This document shows positions 44,367 through 55,890 of a DNA stretch of 64,000 nucleotides, piece after piece. How positions within the stretch are numbered: the first letter of the stretch is position 1; every line of letters begins with the position of its first letter. Below the pieces are notes generated by a model. It was not told where the DNA came from. It made no database searches and saw nothing but the letters and a program-made list of their open reading frames with translations. The stretch spans positions 186,001-250,000 of the forward strand of contig JAAXNY010000021.1 in the NCBI GenBank assembly GCA_013420905.1, read 5' to 3'. Source of the stretch: Collybia mongolica. Lineage: Eukaryota > Basidiomycota > Agaricomycetes > Agaricales > Clitocybaceae. The translations under genes and the position numbers were made by a program.

Positions 44367-45284
44367 ATGGTTCCGTGGCTACACCTTCTCTTCATCCCCT
44401 TCCTTTTGTGCGCTCTCATCCACGCGCGCATTACCAACTATACCATCGACGACGCGGCTCCCGACCCACGCACTGGGAACTCCATCCTTTATTCGCCAAC
44501 TGAAGATTGGAACACTGCAACGCATTGTCAAGTAGGAACCTGTGTTTCTCAGCCGGACGGGAGTCGGGTCTATGACGATACATGGCATGAGGGTACTGTA
44601 AGCCCTCGGATTTGTTTTCCTCTCAGCTCCGGGGCTCATTCCATCAACACAGTTCTTTCCTCAAGATTCGGACACCCCACTCACCGCCACCGTTCAGTTC
44701 GATGGTTGTTATGGATTCTAATTGTCCATTGTATATGGTTAAACTCTGACGTACTCTTCCAGGTTCCGCCGTTTATGTCTTTTGTGTCCTGGATGGTAAG
44801 CTTGGAAACGGGAATACCTACATGAGTTTCATGCTTGACGGTCAAGCCGCCGGGGTGTTTACACAAATAGCTCCCAGTGACGTAGACTACGAGTACGATG
44901 TCCTCGCGTTTTCGGATACCTCACTCTTGCAAGGTCCACATGAATTGAGGGTCACGAACGGAAGAGTTGGCGGGGACAAAACCCTGATTATTCTTGACCG
45001 GATCGTTTATTCGTCAGTGAAGTTCGTGGTTTTCTCACCCAATTTGAAAATAACGTCATGCCATTTCCTGTGTAGCTTCAAGGAAAGTACCAGTATCTCT
45101 ACCTCAACTCCGACTGCCCCCAGACCATCCCTACCTCCAGATCTTCCAAGCCAACGGACCACCTCCACACCACAGTCAGCCACACCACAGTCAGCCACAC
45201 CACAGTCAGATACATTCGTTACCTCATCCACAACTGCCCATGCAGTTAGCGCCACTCATTTAGGAACACTCATTTCACCCACGG
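44367..45284 (+). pseudogene. Ectodomain/single-helix protein gene, copy ii, 5' part (split by LTR element)
   Basis: Four exons read in frame: 44367-44597, 44653-44704, 44763-45012 and 45076-45284. The product begins with a signal peptide (MVPWLHLLFIPFLLCALIHA), followed by a beta-rich ectodomain with TWHEGT, TATVQFDGSAVYVFCVLDG, MSFMLDGQAAGVF and HELRVTNGRVGG, and then a Ser/Thr/Pro stalk with STPQSATPQSAT repeats. The family is common in Agaricomycetes as a surface protein of unknown function. The LTR retrotransposon interrupts the stalk at codon ACG of ..SPT. The 3' exon part resumes at 59505 in the same frame, so only the insertion disables this copy. Confidence 0.85.
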
Positions 45285-46498
45285 TGATAGGGCCCGAAAT
45301 TGTTTGCACTTATAAAGTCAACAAGTAAGGCTATTAGTGTCATTTCTAATAACCAAGTAAGCGGTAATAAAGGATTAGAGTCGAGCTCCGAGACGGCTAA
45401 TCAGAGTGAACTGGTCTAATGGATAATACACTATCAGTACAGAGGACTATGAGTACGGTCTATTATTAGTCCTATTCACCATGCCCGGTTACAACCTCGG
45501 TGTCTTAGTTCATAAGTAACCGTTGTAGTATGATATCATTAGTCCGGGGATCATCATTAATAGGAGAAGTAATTGTAAATTCGGGACTTGCACAACCCGA
45601 TCCTAGTCAGGGGTACTTGGTGTTAACTACCGGAAGCGACGGGACCCCGTGAATAGCAACCGGGACAATCAGGAGGAGTAAACGACAGTGCCGCGCTGTT
45701 TTAAATAACAGAGCGCGCGGTCGGGACTTGATAAGAGTTTAGCCAGCTCTTTCAATATTTGATAAGTAACCAGTAAACGACATAATTGGCACGCATGGCG
45801 CGCGCCAAGTTGTAGTAGACGCGTCAGTATTGAATACAGATTCTTGGCGTGCGGGAGCGCGGTTCCGTGTAAAATTTACAATTCCATATGATATTTAGTT
45901 TGTACATTATAAATAGACTGTAGATGAGTAGCGCGAAGGTAAGGAATCTTGCCCCCACTTCGCGCGACTATAGAGTATACAAATCACATTTGTTAAAACA
46001 CTATTGCGTGCCCGAATTAAGGATCAGATTGCTTCAACGTGTCTTGATTGGAATTGATTGGAGAACCACAGAATTAAAGAAACTTAGTTCACTTGGAACT
46101 TAGTACCGTATTGTCCGTTGGAATTACTAGGCACTTGGCCTTAGTGCACTTGGCACTGTATTGTTTGATAAGTCGCTTGGACTTATAGATCCGCTTGGGA
46201 TCACTAATAATTGAACGTACACTTGGTACCCAGTCTATTGGATCGAGAAATATTATAAATATACCTAGCAGGTTTATAAACCTGTGTTGAAGCTTTTGTC
46301 TGAATCAAACCCGTTGGGAGATCATTGAAAAGGGCTTTGGCTAGTACTATTCAAAGCTTAGTGCTTCTAAGCACTTGAACCCGAACTCAAAACAGGCGAT
46401 TCCTACTGTTCGTGTGTTGATTGTTAAGTTTGGTGTGTGTGTGTAAGGGATTACATTTCATAGCATCAGCGCACTTATAGCCCAGGAGCCCCCTTTCA
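45285..46498 (+). repeat. 5' LTR (1214 bp)
   Basis: Identical to the 3' LTR except for GGCGCGCGCC where the 3' LTR has GGCGCGCGCGCC. It contains a TATA box at 45908-45915. A hairpin-capable stretch lies at about 45690-45720 (CCGCGCTGTT.. AACAGAGCGCGCGG). Confidence 0.96.
45908..45915 (+). promoter_or_regulatory. TATA box in the 5' LTR
   Basis: TATAAATA, the best core-promoter match in the LTR, with an equivalent copy at 58914-58921. Transcription would start some 30 bp further in if it is used. Confidence 0.5.
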
Positions 46499-46500
46499 TC

Positions 46501-46521
46501 TGGAGCCCACCGCGAGGGTTC
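46501..46521 (+). other. Candidate primer-binding site
   Basis: TGGAGCCCACCGCGAGGGTT begins two bases after the 5' LTR. A PBS is expected to begin TGG, complementary to the CCA end of a tRNA. The sequence also resembles the complement of a T-arm, but I could not name the tRNA. Confidence 0.55.
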
Positions 46522-46953
46522 AGAGTTTTGAATAGTCTAAAGAGAGCATCTTTCTTTGAAAAATATTATACCAAGACGAGTAACGTCGTCTACAAATTGA
46601 AGTAGAGCGGAGAAAGTTTAGTCAATCTGTCTCAAGAGCCGCGCCCACAAGCCAGCTCGTCAAACAGACTAACTAATCAGCCACTTGCAAGACAAGTAGC
46701 TACAAAAACGCGGAAGACTAAAAATTCGCAAAACGCTGGAGCAACAGAGTCGTTACCACCTCCTAGGCGAGCGCGCACACGAGGATCTTCACAACCAGCC
46801 TTTGGATCTTCAGGACCAAGGCAAGTATTTAGAACCCCAGAGCCCTTAGGAAACATATCGACTACTAGTAGACCAGTAGCGCGCGGAAGATCGTCCGTAG
46901 TAAACCCAGTAGCAAACCCGAACTCGTTAGCTACTCAGAACCATTCAGTAATC

Positions 46954-48465
46954 ATGACTGAACCCCCTCGTAAATATATGCCCCAACCAGGCGTCCGTGA
47001 TGCACCAGTATTCAAAGGAAAAGAGCCCACGGGTTTAATCCGATTTCTGGAGCGAATGGAAGTCCTATGGAAGGAGTGTAACATTACAAATGATGAAGAA
47101 AAGAAGTTAATGTTGGGAAAATACGCAGACCTACAATCAGAGAATGAGTGGAGGGCATTAGACCACTATAAGACAGGCACTTGGACGGATTTCAAGACAG
47201 AGTTGATCTCTAGTTATCCGGAAGCACTCGATCAAGTAGAAGGATCAGTAGCCAAGTTAGAGGCAGTGTGTCGCGCCAACCCACGTATTGGAGTAACCGA
47301 TGAGGCCGCGCTGAAAAAGCTGAAGCGTGAATTCAAAGCAGAATCTATTAAACTCTTGGGAGTTAGGCCACCAATTATCTCTAACCGAGAATTAGTTACC
47401 AAGTTCTTGGGATGTCTAGACGAAGTCTTCAGATCCCAAGTACAAGGAAGGCTAACCCTGCTAGGGAATAATCAGTCTAATGCTACACAGGCAGGACAAG
47501 CCGTTGCTACAAACAACCGAGCAGATCCTAATACTATTGCCGAAGCCGCCGCGCTCGCGCGACGAAAAGGGGATCAGTACGATCTGGAGGAAGTTATAGC
47601 AACTGCAATCAGCATTTCTGAAGGTGTAGCCAACATGAATATTCCAGACACAAATAGATCGTTTATAACGTCCGTAACAGCAACAGCAGCGCCCAAAATC
47701 AAAGTAGAGATGGATGAAATAAAACAACAAATAGTTAATTTGTTAGACCGTCTCCAAGTAAATGAGAAGAATACGAGGAGTGGATTCGAGGATGTAATGA
47801 AAGCGCTTCAACAAGCAACTGTTCAGAACCATGCCACGAATAGCGCACCCCAGCAGCATCAGTATCAGAATCAGTACGGAAAGCCTAAAGAAGGACAACC
47901 GCAAAGACCAAATGCGTATAAATGTCACTACTGTTTTACACCCGGACACTTCATAATGGCCTGTCCCGAGAAACAGAAACATTTTGAGGAAGGGAAAATA
48001 AAAACCAACGCAAATGGAGGAGTATGCTTACCAGACGGATCATATATTCCAAGAGAACCAGAAACGGTATCATTGAAAGATAAAGTGGAACACTTCCATT
48101 CAAAGAAGGTAGCGGCCCTTTATTACGGAGATGTCACAGAAGGACCCGCTCCAGGAGTATTGTCCGTTATGCAGTCACATAATGCAGTAGACAATAGTAA
48201 CGACATTGGAACCTTGAAAGCCATAATGGCACAAATGGCACAATTTCAAGCGCAACAAATGTTAGGACAACAGAGCGCGCAAACCGCGCTGCCAGTAGCG
48301 CCTCAGATGCAGAAACAGGAATATATAAATAATAACTATAATCCTACGGCAAAGAGCGCGCCGAACCCTGACATAGTAGCCTTACAAGCACAAATGAGTA
48401 CTTTATTAGGGCAGGTAGCAGAACTCAATAACCAAAACAAGGTTAAAGAGTCGGGTTTCAATTAG
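46954..48465 (+). CDS. gag: Gag polyprotein (503 aa)
   Basis: This is the structural protein of the retrotransposon particle. The N-terminal 180 residues form the capsid-like helical region (GLIRFLERMEVLWKEC, NRELVTKFLGCLDEVF). A CCHC zinc knuckle, CHYCFTPGHFIMAC (C-x2-C-x4-H-x4-C), lies near residue 325. The ATG at 46954 is the first in frame, yet the frame is open back to about 46605 with no ATG, so a non-AUG start or leftover leader is possible. The stop TAG at 48463-48465 overlaps the next ORF, which lies in the -1 frame, and a GGGTTTC slip site sits six bases before the stop. Confidence 0.9.
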   Translation: MTEPPRKYMPQPGVRDAPVFKGKEPTGLIRFLERMEVLWKECNITNDEEKKLMLGKYADLQSENEWRALDHYKTGTWTDFKTELISSYPEALDQVEGSVAKLEAVCRANPRIGVTDEAALKKLKREFKAESIKLLGVRPPIISNRELVTKFLGCLDEVFRSQVQGRLTLLGNNQSNATQAGQAVATNNRADPNTIAEAAALARRKGDQYDLEEVIATAISISEGVANMNIPDTNRSFITSVTATAAPKIKVEMDEIKQQIVNLLDRLQVNEKNTRSGFEDVMKALQQATVQNHATNSAPQQHQYQNQYGKPKEGQPQRPNAYKCHYCFTPGHFIMACPEKQKHFEEGKIKTNANGGVCLPDGSYIPREPETVSLKDKVEHFHSKKVAALYYGDVTEGPAPGVLSVMQSHNAVDNSNDIGTLKAIMAQMAQFQAQQMLGQQSAQTALPVAPQMQKQEYINNNYNPTAKSAPNPDIVALQAQMSTLLGQVAELNNQNKVKESGFN

Positions 48466-49676
48466 GTCCGATGAAGGAGGCTAAGGAACACGCTAGACCT
48501 ACGACTAGGTCGCGTTCCAAGAGACAGCCAGAGGACCGAAGTAAAAATAGAAATAGTCGTCAAGAAAGTAACGATTCAGAGAGTAGTCAGGATAGTAGCG
48601 GAGAGGAGCTGGTAGCGCCGTCTCCTAGTAAAAGGAAAGTAAAATTTGCTGAACCATCAGTAAAGTCTCCAGTACGAAAAGAATTACCCTACATCGATGT
48701 GCCCGTGGTACCCTACATACCCCGGAGAACGGAACGCAACCCTGAACCAGTTGATCCGCTACCTAATTTTAACACTAAGCGCGGTCCGACTTATGAAACT
48801 AAGTCCCCGATAGAAGTAAAATTAAAAGGTGGCGATATAATTGCTAAAGTGTTAGACAACCCTATCACATTGACCACGGGAGAGTTAATGGGCTCGTCAA
48901 AAACCATTAGAGATGGAATAAAGAATATTGTAACTGCCAGACGTAAGTCCCTTACCCAAAGGGACGCTAACTTGCAAATAAACGGAATAGATGAGGAAGA
49001 CGTCTTACCCTTTGGAGGGGACTGGGAACTTGATGATAACTACTTACGGCATGACGCGCTACCAGTAGAGTCAATCCCATTCCAGTCTTTCTTCATCTCA
49101 GAGTATGACCGCGGCGGAATACCTAAGGGATCTATAATATGCGGGGACCCAGTCCTACAGTATTTAGAATCTTTACCAGCCGGGGAAGAGCCCAAACAGT
49201 TGTATGTAGCAAAAGAATCGGCCTCTTTGCGCGCAGTATATCCAGTAATAAATGGGGTAGGAACGGAGGAATCTTTATTAGATGGGGGATCCCAAATAGT
49301 ATCAATGGCTAAACAAACGGCTTTAGACTTGGATATTTCATGGGATCCGGACGTTGTCATACACATGCAGAGTGCTAATAAACAAGTGGAGAAAACAGCG
49401 GGATTAGCGCGCAATGTCCCTTTCTTGTTTAATGACATGGCCATCTACCTCCAAGTACATATTATAAATTCACCCGCATACAAAGTATTGCTCGGGAGAC
49501 CGTTTGATACGCTCACGGAAAGTCAGATCAAAAATGCTCGGGACGGGGGACAAGTAGTCACTATCACGGACCCTAACACGGGACGAAGGTGTACTATTCC
49601 TACCCATGCAAAGGGATCACCGCCTAAGCTGTTGAAAAGACAACCAGAACAGGATTTTCGGCCTTCGATGAATTAA
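48447..49676 (+). CDS. Aspartic protease ORF (retropepsin-like)
   Basis: The ORF is open from 48447, has its first ATG at 48471, and lies -1 relative to gag. The first 100 residues or so are basic and Ser-rich. A retropepsin-like domain follows in the C-terminal half: [16 protein letters not shown] is the active-site loop (DGGS in place of the usual D-S/T-G), then [10 protein letters not shown] and [15 protein letters not shown], the flap and end strands typical of Agaricomycete Gypsy proteases. It processes the Gag-Pol precursor. It overlaps pol by 49 nt (49628-49676), again with the next ORF in the -1 frame. Confidence 0.8.
   Translation, partial: RVGFQLGPMKEAKEHARPTTRSRSKRQPEDRSKNRNSRQESNDSESSQDSSGEELVAPSPSKRKVKFAEPSVKSPVRKELPYIDVPVVPYIPRRTERNPEPVDPLPNFNTKRGPTYETKSPIEVKLKGGDIIAKVLDNPITLTTGELMGSSKTIRDGIKNIVTARRKSLTQRDANLQINGIDEEDVLPFGGDWELDDNYLRHDALPVESIPFQSFFISEYDRGGIPKGSIICGDPVLQYLESLPAGEEPKQLYVAKESASLRAVYPVINGVGTEESLLDGGSQIVSMAKQTALDLDISWDPDVVIHMQSANKQVEKTAGLARNVPFLFNDMAIYLQVHIINSPAYKVLLGRPFDTLTESQIKNARDGGQVVTITDPNTGRRCTIPTHAKGSPPKLLKRQPEQDFRPSMN
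48453..48459 (+). promoter_or_regulatory. Predicted -1 ribosomal frameshift site at the gag stop
   Basis: The heptamer G GGT TTC sits in gag phase (codons TCG GGT TTC AAT TAG) and fits X_XXY_YYZ exactly. Slipping back one base enters the protease ORF, which is open from 48447. A downstream stimulatory structure was not tested. Confidence 0.6.
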
Positions 49677-52600
49677 TCCAAAGTGATCAAGGAGAGCTAG
49701 CCGTAGAAATTGCTGAAGATGAGGACGGGAACTTTATTATAACGGGTTATAGACACCCTACTGATAAGCGGAATTTTGGTCACAAAGAACTTAGAGATGT
49801 CTTTTTGTCTAGAAGTGATGTAAACATGAATAGTACAGTACCTGAACGCGAATTACTAGCCACGTACTTGGCTTCCGTAGATGAGCGCGATGGACCAGTA
49901 ATAAACTACGAGCAGAACAGTAGGGACCCAGCAAGCACACCCACTAGACCGCTGACATACGCTCAAGAACAGCCCATGATCAATAAAGCTTTAAGTAAAT
50001 TAAAGCAGTGGCAAATTGGCACAAATGAGCGCGGTCTTGGAACGGCAACAAGTGAAAAGTGTAATATTGAGACCATGGATCAGCTAGTAGGAAAGAAGTA
50101 TAAACCAGTACATTTGAAAACAAAACCAACACTGGCGGACCTGCCTGATAAATTTAGAATTATCAGAGATATAAAGGGCGACCCTTTAGCGGCCCTACCA
50201 GTTCTAACGCCTAACCCACCTCCGTTTAAACCAACTGGGAGGTACACTGAGGAAAGGCGCGCGGAATTCCAAAGAGTACACGAAGAAGAAAGCTTCTTAA
50301 AACCTAAAGAGATGGATATAATCCACGACTTTATGTGCAAACATAATGATGGTTTTGCTTGGAATGATAGTGAGCGCGGTAGTTTTAAGAAGGAATATTT
50401 TCCTCCCGTCGAAATACCAGTAGTCCCACATACGCCGTGGACAGAGAGGAACATTAGAATCCCACCAGGAATCTATGAAGATGTTTGTAAAATCATCAAG
50501 ACAAAAATTGATGCAGGAGTCTATGAGAGATCCAATTCATCATACAGGTCTAGATGGTTTACCGTATTAAAGAAAGGCCCAGGAAAGAAGCTTAGAATTG
50601 TACATAGTCTAGAACCACTGAATGCAGTCACAATAGCGCACTCGGGTCTACCACCCGCTACCGAAGAACTAGCAGAACACTTCGCAGGGCGCGCTTGTGG
50701 CGGAATGATGGATCTATATGTAGGATACGATGAGAGGCCTTTAGCAGAAACCTCGCGCGATCTAACCACGTTCCAAACACCATTTGGCGCGCTGAGATTA
50801 GTAACACTCCCTATGGGATGGACGAATTCTGTTCCAATATTTCATGACAATGTCACGTACATCCTACAGGATGAGGTACCACATGTCACAATACCCTATA
50901 TTGATGATGTACCCGTGCGCGGTCCAGCAACGCGCTACGAACTACCGGACGGAACAGAAGAAGAGCTACCTGGTGCTCCAGGTGTTAGGCGCTTCTTCTG
51001 GGAACATATGCAAAATGTAAATCGCGTCGTACAGAGAATGAAGTATTCTGGAGGAACATTTTCAGGATATAAGTCTATGTTATGCGCAAGTGAAATTCTA
51101 GTGGTAGGACATAGATGTACCTATGAAGGACGAAAACCTACTACAGATAGAATCGGTGTAGTTGAAAGATGGGGACCATGCAAAGATGTCAGTGAAGTAC
51201 GCGCTTACATGGGAACTATTGGTGTATGCAGGAATTTCATTAAAGACTTCGCCCGTATAGGTCAACCAATTCAAAAGTTAACTAGGAGTAGTGAACCTTG
51301 GATATGGGGGCCTGAGCAAGAAGAAGCGCAGCAGCTATTATTAGACGCACTTAAAAATAGCCCCGCGCTCCGTCCAATTAATTACACCTGGAATACGCCA
51401 GTAGTACTGTCAGTAGATACGTCATGGAAAGCCGTAGGCTACTATATCTACCAGGAAGACCCTGATATACCTGGAAGAAAGCACTATGCTAGATTTGACT
51501 CGATAACTCTGAATGAGCGCGAAGCGCGCTTCTCACAACCCAAACGAGAGCTATTCGGATTAATGAGAGTTCTAATGGCATGTTATTATTGGTTTATTGG
51601 AGTACGAAATTTGGTAGTGGAAACGGATGCAAAGTACATTAAGGGGATGTTATCAAACCCAAGTTTAGGACCTAATGCAACGGTAAATAGGTGGATCGAT
51701 AGGATACTTATGTTCCACTTTACTTTGGTTCATAAAGCTGGTAAAGGCTTTGGCCCAGACGGTCTGTCAAGACGCGACGCGCGGCTAGAGGATCCTGTCT
51801 ACCCGGACCCAGACGATGGTTACGACGAACCCTCAGGTCCTTTAAGGTTTATCAACCCAATGGAAGGATTGGATGACCCTTTGGAACTGTCAGACTTTAA
51901 AGAGGAGATCGATACGCGCGGCGGATATTTATTCCAACTTGCAAAGGAAATCTCTGATTTTGAAGTGGAAGTAAACAATGCCTGGGCTGGTGAAGCGGCA
52001 TTTATTGGAGAAGTAAAACAGCACTTAGGTTTAGGACGGTTCGGTATTCAAAGAGAAGCTTATCTAAAGCAACTTGTAAATACTACTGTCATACCTGATG
52101 AAAAGTTTAAATATGACCCTAATGTAAGGGAAGTATATGATGAGTCTAAACGGACACCTACGGCACAGGAACAGGATAAAAACCTACCTTTAATAAAAGA
52201 ATGGTTAAAAAGACCACAAAAGAGACCAAAAGGAATGACAGATCGCGCCTACCTAAAGTTTGCAAGGCAGGCGTCTAATTTCTTTTTGGATCCAGAAGGC
52301 AGGATGTATAGGAAAAATATCGATAGCGCGCACCAGCTTGTTGTTGATAAAAATCACCGAACATATATGATGAAGGCGTCTCACGATTCTGTTGGACATA
52401 GGGGTTTCTATGCAACAAAATCTTTAATAGATAAAAGATTTTGGTGGCCAGAAATGGAACGCGATGTATCATGGTATGTGAAGTCATGTCACATCTGTCA
52501 GACAAGGCTTTTAACTTTGTTGAGAATCCCTCCTGTTATAACCCACACACCGTCTATATTCCAAGTATTGCATGCGGACACCATGTATATGAGCCCATCG

Positions 52601-53671
52601 TCTAACGGTTATAAATACATTGTCCAAGGAAGATGTGCGCTGTCTTCATGGATGGAAGGCGCGCCCCTCAAATCTGAGGACGGCAAGACCTTGGGAAGGT
52701 GGCTGTTCGAAGAAGTAATTTGTAGATGGGGTTCTCTAACGGAAATTGTAACGGATAATGGTCCTGCCTTTGTCGCAGCCAAAGCGTGGCTGGAATCCAA
52801 GTATGGTATTACAGGAATAAGTATATCACCATACAATTCCAAAGGAAATGGGATCGCCGAGCGCGCACATTGGGATGTGCGTCAAGCTGTCTTCAAAGCT
52901 ACAGGTGGTGATGTAAAGAAGTGGTACTACTTCTTCCACCATGTAATGTGGGCTGACAGGATTACTATACGGAGAGGGACGGGTTGCTCCCCCTATTTTA
53001 TGATTACGGGCGCGCACCCAACCTTACCGTTAGATATCATTGAAGCCACTTGGTTAGTAAAGTTACCAGGAAAAATATTGACTACAGAGGAACTCATTGG
53101 GTTTAGAGCGCAGGCTCTAGCTAAGCACGTCCAGCATGTGGCCGATATGAGGAAACGTATCAATATAGAAAAACGAAGGAGACTATTACAGTATGAGAAG
53201 GATCACAGCGCGACCATCAGAGACTATGATTTCAAACCAGGAAGTTTAGTACTAGTTAGAAATACCGAGGTCGAAAGTTCGCTCGATAAAAAGCTGAAGC
53301 CACGGTACCTGGGACCAATGATAGTCCTGAGACGAAACCGCGGGGGAGCCTATATTGTTTGTGAAATGGATGGATCGGTGTGGCAACATAAAGTGGGGGC
53401 GTTTAGGGTTATTCCCTATTTTGCTAGGAGTACAATTGAACTGCCGGATAATCTGCAAGATCTAATAGACATCTCTAGCGAAACATTAAATGCTTTAGTG
53501 GAATCGAAAGATCCCGCTAATAGACAAGTTTATAAGGAGCGTGACTATACCTTTGACAGAGTCCAATTGGATCAGTCCGATTCAGAGTCAAGCTCTAGTG
53601 AAAACACTGAAGAGGGGATAGCGCCGGCGCTACCACAAACTACTATGTCACACCGGAAGTTGCATAAGTGA
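49628..53671 (+). CDS. pol: Pol: reverse transcriptase, RNase H, integrase
   Basis: The frame is open from 49628; the first ATG lies at 49826, so expression probably needs a second frame change from the protease ORF. Counting from 49805, the reverse transcriptase has the catalytic YIDD at about residue 365 (PYIDDVPV) after [11 protein letters not shown] and [10 protein letters not shown]. RNase H starts near 534 ([15 protein letters not shown]) and includes [11 protein letters not shown]. The integrase zinc finger is near 859-890 ([15 protein letters not shown]). The integrase triad is D in HADTMY (about 922), D in TDNGPAFV (about 982) and E in [12 protein letters not shown] (about 1017). The C-terminus has a [16 protein letters not shown] beta-barrel (GPY/F-like), and I see no chromodomain. 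It is intact over 1288 residues, a normal length. Confidence 0.95.
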   Translation, partial: AVEKTTRTGFSAFDELIQSDQGELAVEIAEDEDGNFIITGYRHPTDKRNFGHKELRDVFLSRSDVNMNSTVPERELLATYLASVDERDGPVINYEQNSRDPASTPTRPLTYAQEQPMINKALSKLKQWQIGTNERGLGTATSEKCNIETMDQLVGKKYKPVHLKTKPTLADLPDKFRIIRDIKGDPLAALPVLTPNPPPFKPTGRYTEERRAEFQRVHEEESFLKPKEMDIIHDFMCKHNDGFAWNDSERGSFKKEYFPPVEIPVVPHTPWTERNIRIPPGIYEDVCKIIKTKIDAGVYERSNSSYRSRWFTVLKKGPGKKLRIVHSLEPLNAVTIAHSGLPPATEELAEHFAGRACGGMMDLYVGYDERPLAETSRDLTTFQTPFGALRLVTLPMGWTNSVPIFHDNVTYILQDEVPHVTIPYIDDVPVRGPATRYELPDGTEEELPGAPGVRRFFWEHMQNVNRVVQRMKYSGGTFSGYKSMLCASEILVVGHRCTYEGRKPTTDRIGVVERWGPCKDVSEVRAYMGTIGVCRNFIKDFARIGQPIQKLTRSSEPWIWGPEQEEAQQLLLDALKNSPALRPINYTWNTPVVLSVDTSWKAVGYYIYQEDPDIPGRKHYARFDSITLNEREARFSQPKRELFGLMRVLMACYYWFIGVRNLVVETDAKYIKGMLSNPSLGPNATVNRWIDRILMFHFTLVHKAGKGFGPDGLSRRDARLEDPVYPDPDDGYDEPSGPLRFINPMEGLDDPLELSDFKEEIDTRGGYLFQLAKEISDFEVEVNNAWAGEAAFIGEVKQHLGLGRFGIQREAYLKQLVNTTVIPDEKFKYDPNVREVYDESKRTPTAQEQDKNLPLIKEWLKRPQKRPKGMTDRAYLKFARQASNFFLDPEGRMYRKNIDSAHQLVVDKNHRTYMMKASHDSVGHRGFYATKSLIDKRFWWPEMERDVSWYVKSCHICQTRLLTLLRIPPVITHTPSIFQVLHADTMYMSPSSNGYKYIVQGRCALSSWMEGAPLKSEDGKTLGRWLFEEVICRWGSLTEIVTDNGPAFVAAKAWLESKYGITGISISPYNSKGNGIAERAHWDVRQAVFKATGGDVKKWYYFFHHVMWADRITIRRGTGCSPYFMITGAHPTLPLDIIEATWLVKLPGKILTTEELIGFRAQALAKHVQHVADMRKRINIEKRRRLLQYEKDHSATIRDYDFKPGSLVLVRNTEVESSLDKKLKPRYLGPMIVLRRNRGGAYIVCEMDGSVWQHKVGAFRVIPYFARSTIELPDNLQDLIDISSETLNALVESKDPANRQVYKERDYTFDRVQLDQSDSESSSSENTEEGIAPALPQTTMSHRKLHK

Positions 53672-53817
53672 TAAATCAGTATGAAAACAGAAGCAGTAAA
53701 GACAGTGTAAGCAACGAAGCTAAGTAGTAAGGACAGTGTTAAACCGAGTAAAGACAGTAATACAAAGGAGCGTGGGGAGGGACACCATAACTAAGGAGGA
53801 AGTTAATTGGACGACCC
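53672..53817. other. Spacer between pol and antisense gene B
   Basis: The ends of two convergent genes meet here. The sequence is A-rich and holds repeated AAGACAGTGT / AGGACAGTGT blocks (about 53698-53755). Confidence 0.5.
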
Positions 53818-55195
53818 TCAAGCAGATATGAAGTCGTCTTCAACCTCGGGCAAGGGCACGTCAGCCGGAGCTACCTCCTCTTTATCATTGTCATCCTGGT
53901 CATGGACTTCGGTAGCGCTCGCAGTGGCAGCCTCGTCAGAGCCTCCCTCCAGAGCGGCCTCGTTCATTAGACCGTTGAGGCGAGTAACCTCGTCCATAGT
54001 GGCGTCACGACGCTTCAATAAGAAGGACACTGTATGACTGATCTCCTCCAACTCAGCGCGGTAGTTTAAAAGCATCCTACCGAGGGCTTGCTTGGTGTGT
54101 GACAAGGGATCGCCCGCGTCAGCAATCAAGCGCGCCCGCGCTAAGACTACATCGTGCTCCTTGGAGGGACGGAAGTCAATAAAGACACGAGTATCTGATA
54201 CACAGTCAGTATAAAATTAGAACCATCTATTATTAGAAAACGTACCCTCAGCAGATGCCTTTGGATCTTCATCCGGGGTGTCCTGCCTCGTACGCTTTTT
54301 GGGACGAAGAGTACTGCCGCGGTTGAGCTCGGAACGCTTACCGTCCTGTAGGAATGAGAAACAAAGTAATAGACAGAGCAAAAACAAGAATGGGTACCTT
54401 GATGGCAGCCTTTTCAGCCTTAGTCCTTTTGACACGGGGAACCTTAATGTTCTCCTTCTCCTTGCGACTACGGGTGATTGGTCCTTCACTAAGGAGACGA
54501 CTAGTCACTGGTCCAGAGACAGTAGCGCTAGCCGTAGCGCCGGAATCAATGACCATATTCTTGAGTAAAGAAGAGACGCCATTGAGTATGTCGCGCACTG
54601 ACAGCGCAGTAGCTAAAAAGAAACATACCGAGTCAGTACCAGACATTTCAATGTCACCGTCATAGTCACCGCCAGCAATGACCTCGCCTGGAATAGCGGG
54701 ACTATCCGCATCACCACCAGTAGCAGGGACCTAGTACCAGAAAACCATGGTTTAAGAACAGTACAGTGCAAGATAAGGTAAAAAGCACGCACCGCGGTTT
54801 GAGACAGGTGCTCGGTGCGGACCTTTTCACGGTGACGGTGAATAGCGGCAGTAAGAGTCACAATGTTGCGGTAGACGGGCTCTTGAAGTAACTCGGGGTA
54901 TACATGTTGTAGTCCCTGGAATGCTTTATGGACGCCAAAGATAACATTCTGCCAGGACCGCTCCGTCAAAACCATTTTGGACTCAGTCAGGAGTAGCTGT
55001 AAATTGTAAAAGTTGTTACGATAACGGCGTATATAAGTTAATTGGTAAAAAGTGTACCGCGGTTTCGCCTAACTTCCGGACGCTGACCCTTTGTTCAACA
55101 AGGGTGTCCATCGATAAACGAGCTTGAAAGGTGTGCCACTGAGCTTGGACCATCTTGAAGTTCTCGATGTCTTGATAGTTGGGGGGGCTAGTCAT
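53818..55195 (-). CDS. Antisense gene B of the Gypsy element, five exons (383 aa), unknown function
   Basis: Exons are 55058-55195, 54793-54996, 54398-54730, 54246-54345 and 53818-54194. All four introns are GT..AG and all joins keep frame. The start MTSPPNYQDIENFK has an A at -3. The N-terminal 115 residues are helical (KMVQAQWHTFQARLSMDTLV, QNVIFGVHKAFQGLQHV). Two basic nuclear-signal-like clusters follow (TRSRKEKENIKVPRVKRTKA and RPKKRTRQD). The C-terminal 125 residues are helical with a coiled-coil look (EEISHTVSFLLKRRDATMDE) and end in an acidic tail. I recognise no named domain. A 16-nt GTATGTTTCTTTTTAG inside exon 3 looks like an intron remnant but must be translated to keep frame. It lies in tandem with gene A on the strand opposite to gag-pol. 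Confidence 0.8.
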
Positions 55196-55890
55196 AATGA
55201 TGCAGAGGAAATTGATTCTTCGAACCAGAACGTTGTAAAGAGAGTATAATAGAGTTGGGCGATGTCTTGGGACAAAAAGCACAGCCAGTGCCCTTTTTAT
55301 ACCTCTACGACTAGAGAAGTGCTACCCAGTCTCTCATTCGTTGCGCGCGCTCTACCCCCAGAAAAATCTATACATTTCAACTGAACAGGTCCGAGACGCG
55401 TGCCTAATTGAAATGCTGGGCCCAATTGAAAAAGGAGCCCCGTAAAAATTCATGTGGAGCGCGGCAGTTTTCGCATGACAACTGGGACAGTTGTTATCAG
55501 TGTTGGGGGGGAGATGGGTATAAGCAAAATCAAATTGGAAAAACCTACCAAGGTTACAAGGATTGAAATAGATTGCCTATAAAAACGATCGCGCCGCGGT
55601 CTTAATGATCGAGAGAATTGCACCAGAATTAAACCGTACTATTTATAACTTAAGTAGCCGGGGCAAGGGCGGAAGCTTTCTTATGAAGACAATAGAACAA
55701 CGGCAAAAACCAATTGTATTGTTTAAAGTCCAGGGGACTGTATATAAGATATGTGTTGGACTTCAATTAAAGAATTGAAGCCCAACGAAAGGCGGGGGAA
55801 CTTAGGTAGCAGTAATAAAAGGGCCAGGGGCCCGGGAAAACACATATAGAAAAAAAAAAAAAAACGTAGGTGGGGGGGGGCGCGGCGCGG
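55196..55890. other. Spacer between antisense genes A and B
   Basis: No ORF of note is seen. It should hold the promoter of gene B (minus strand) and the 3' end of gene A. A 15-A run next to a 9-G run lies at about 55850-55880. Confidence 0.55.

Noticed and set aside
53240..53671. Chromodomain at the integrase C-terminus
   Set aside because: The GPY/F-like barrel is followed by an acidic Ser-rich tail without the aromatic cage pattern.
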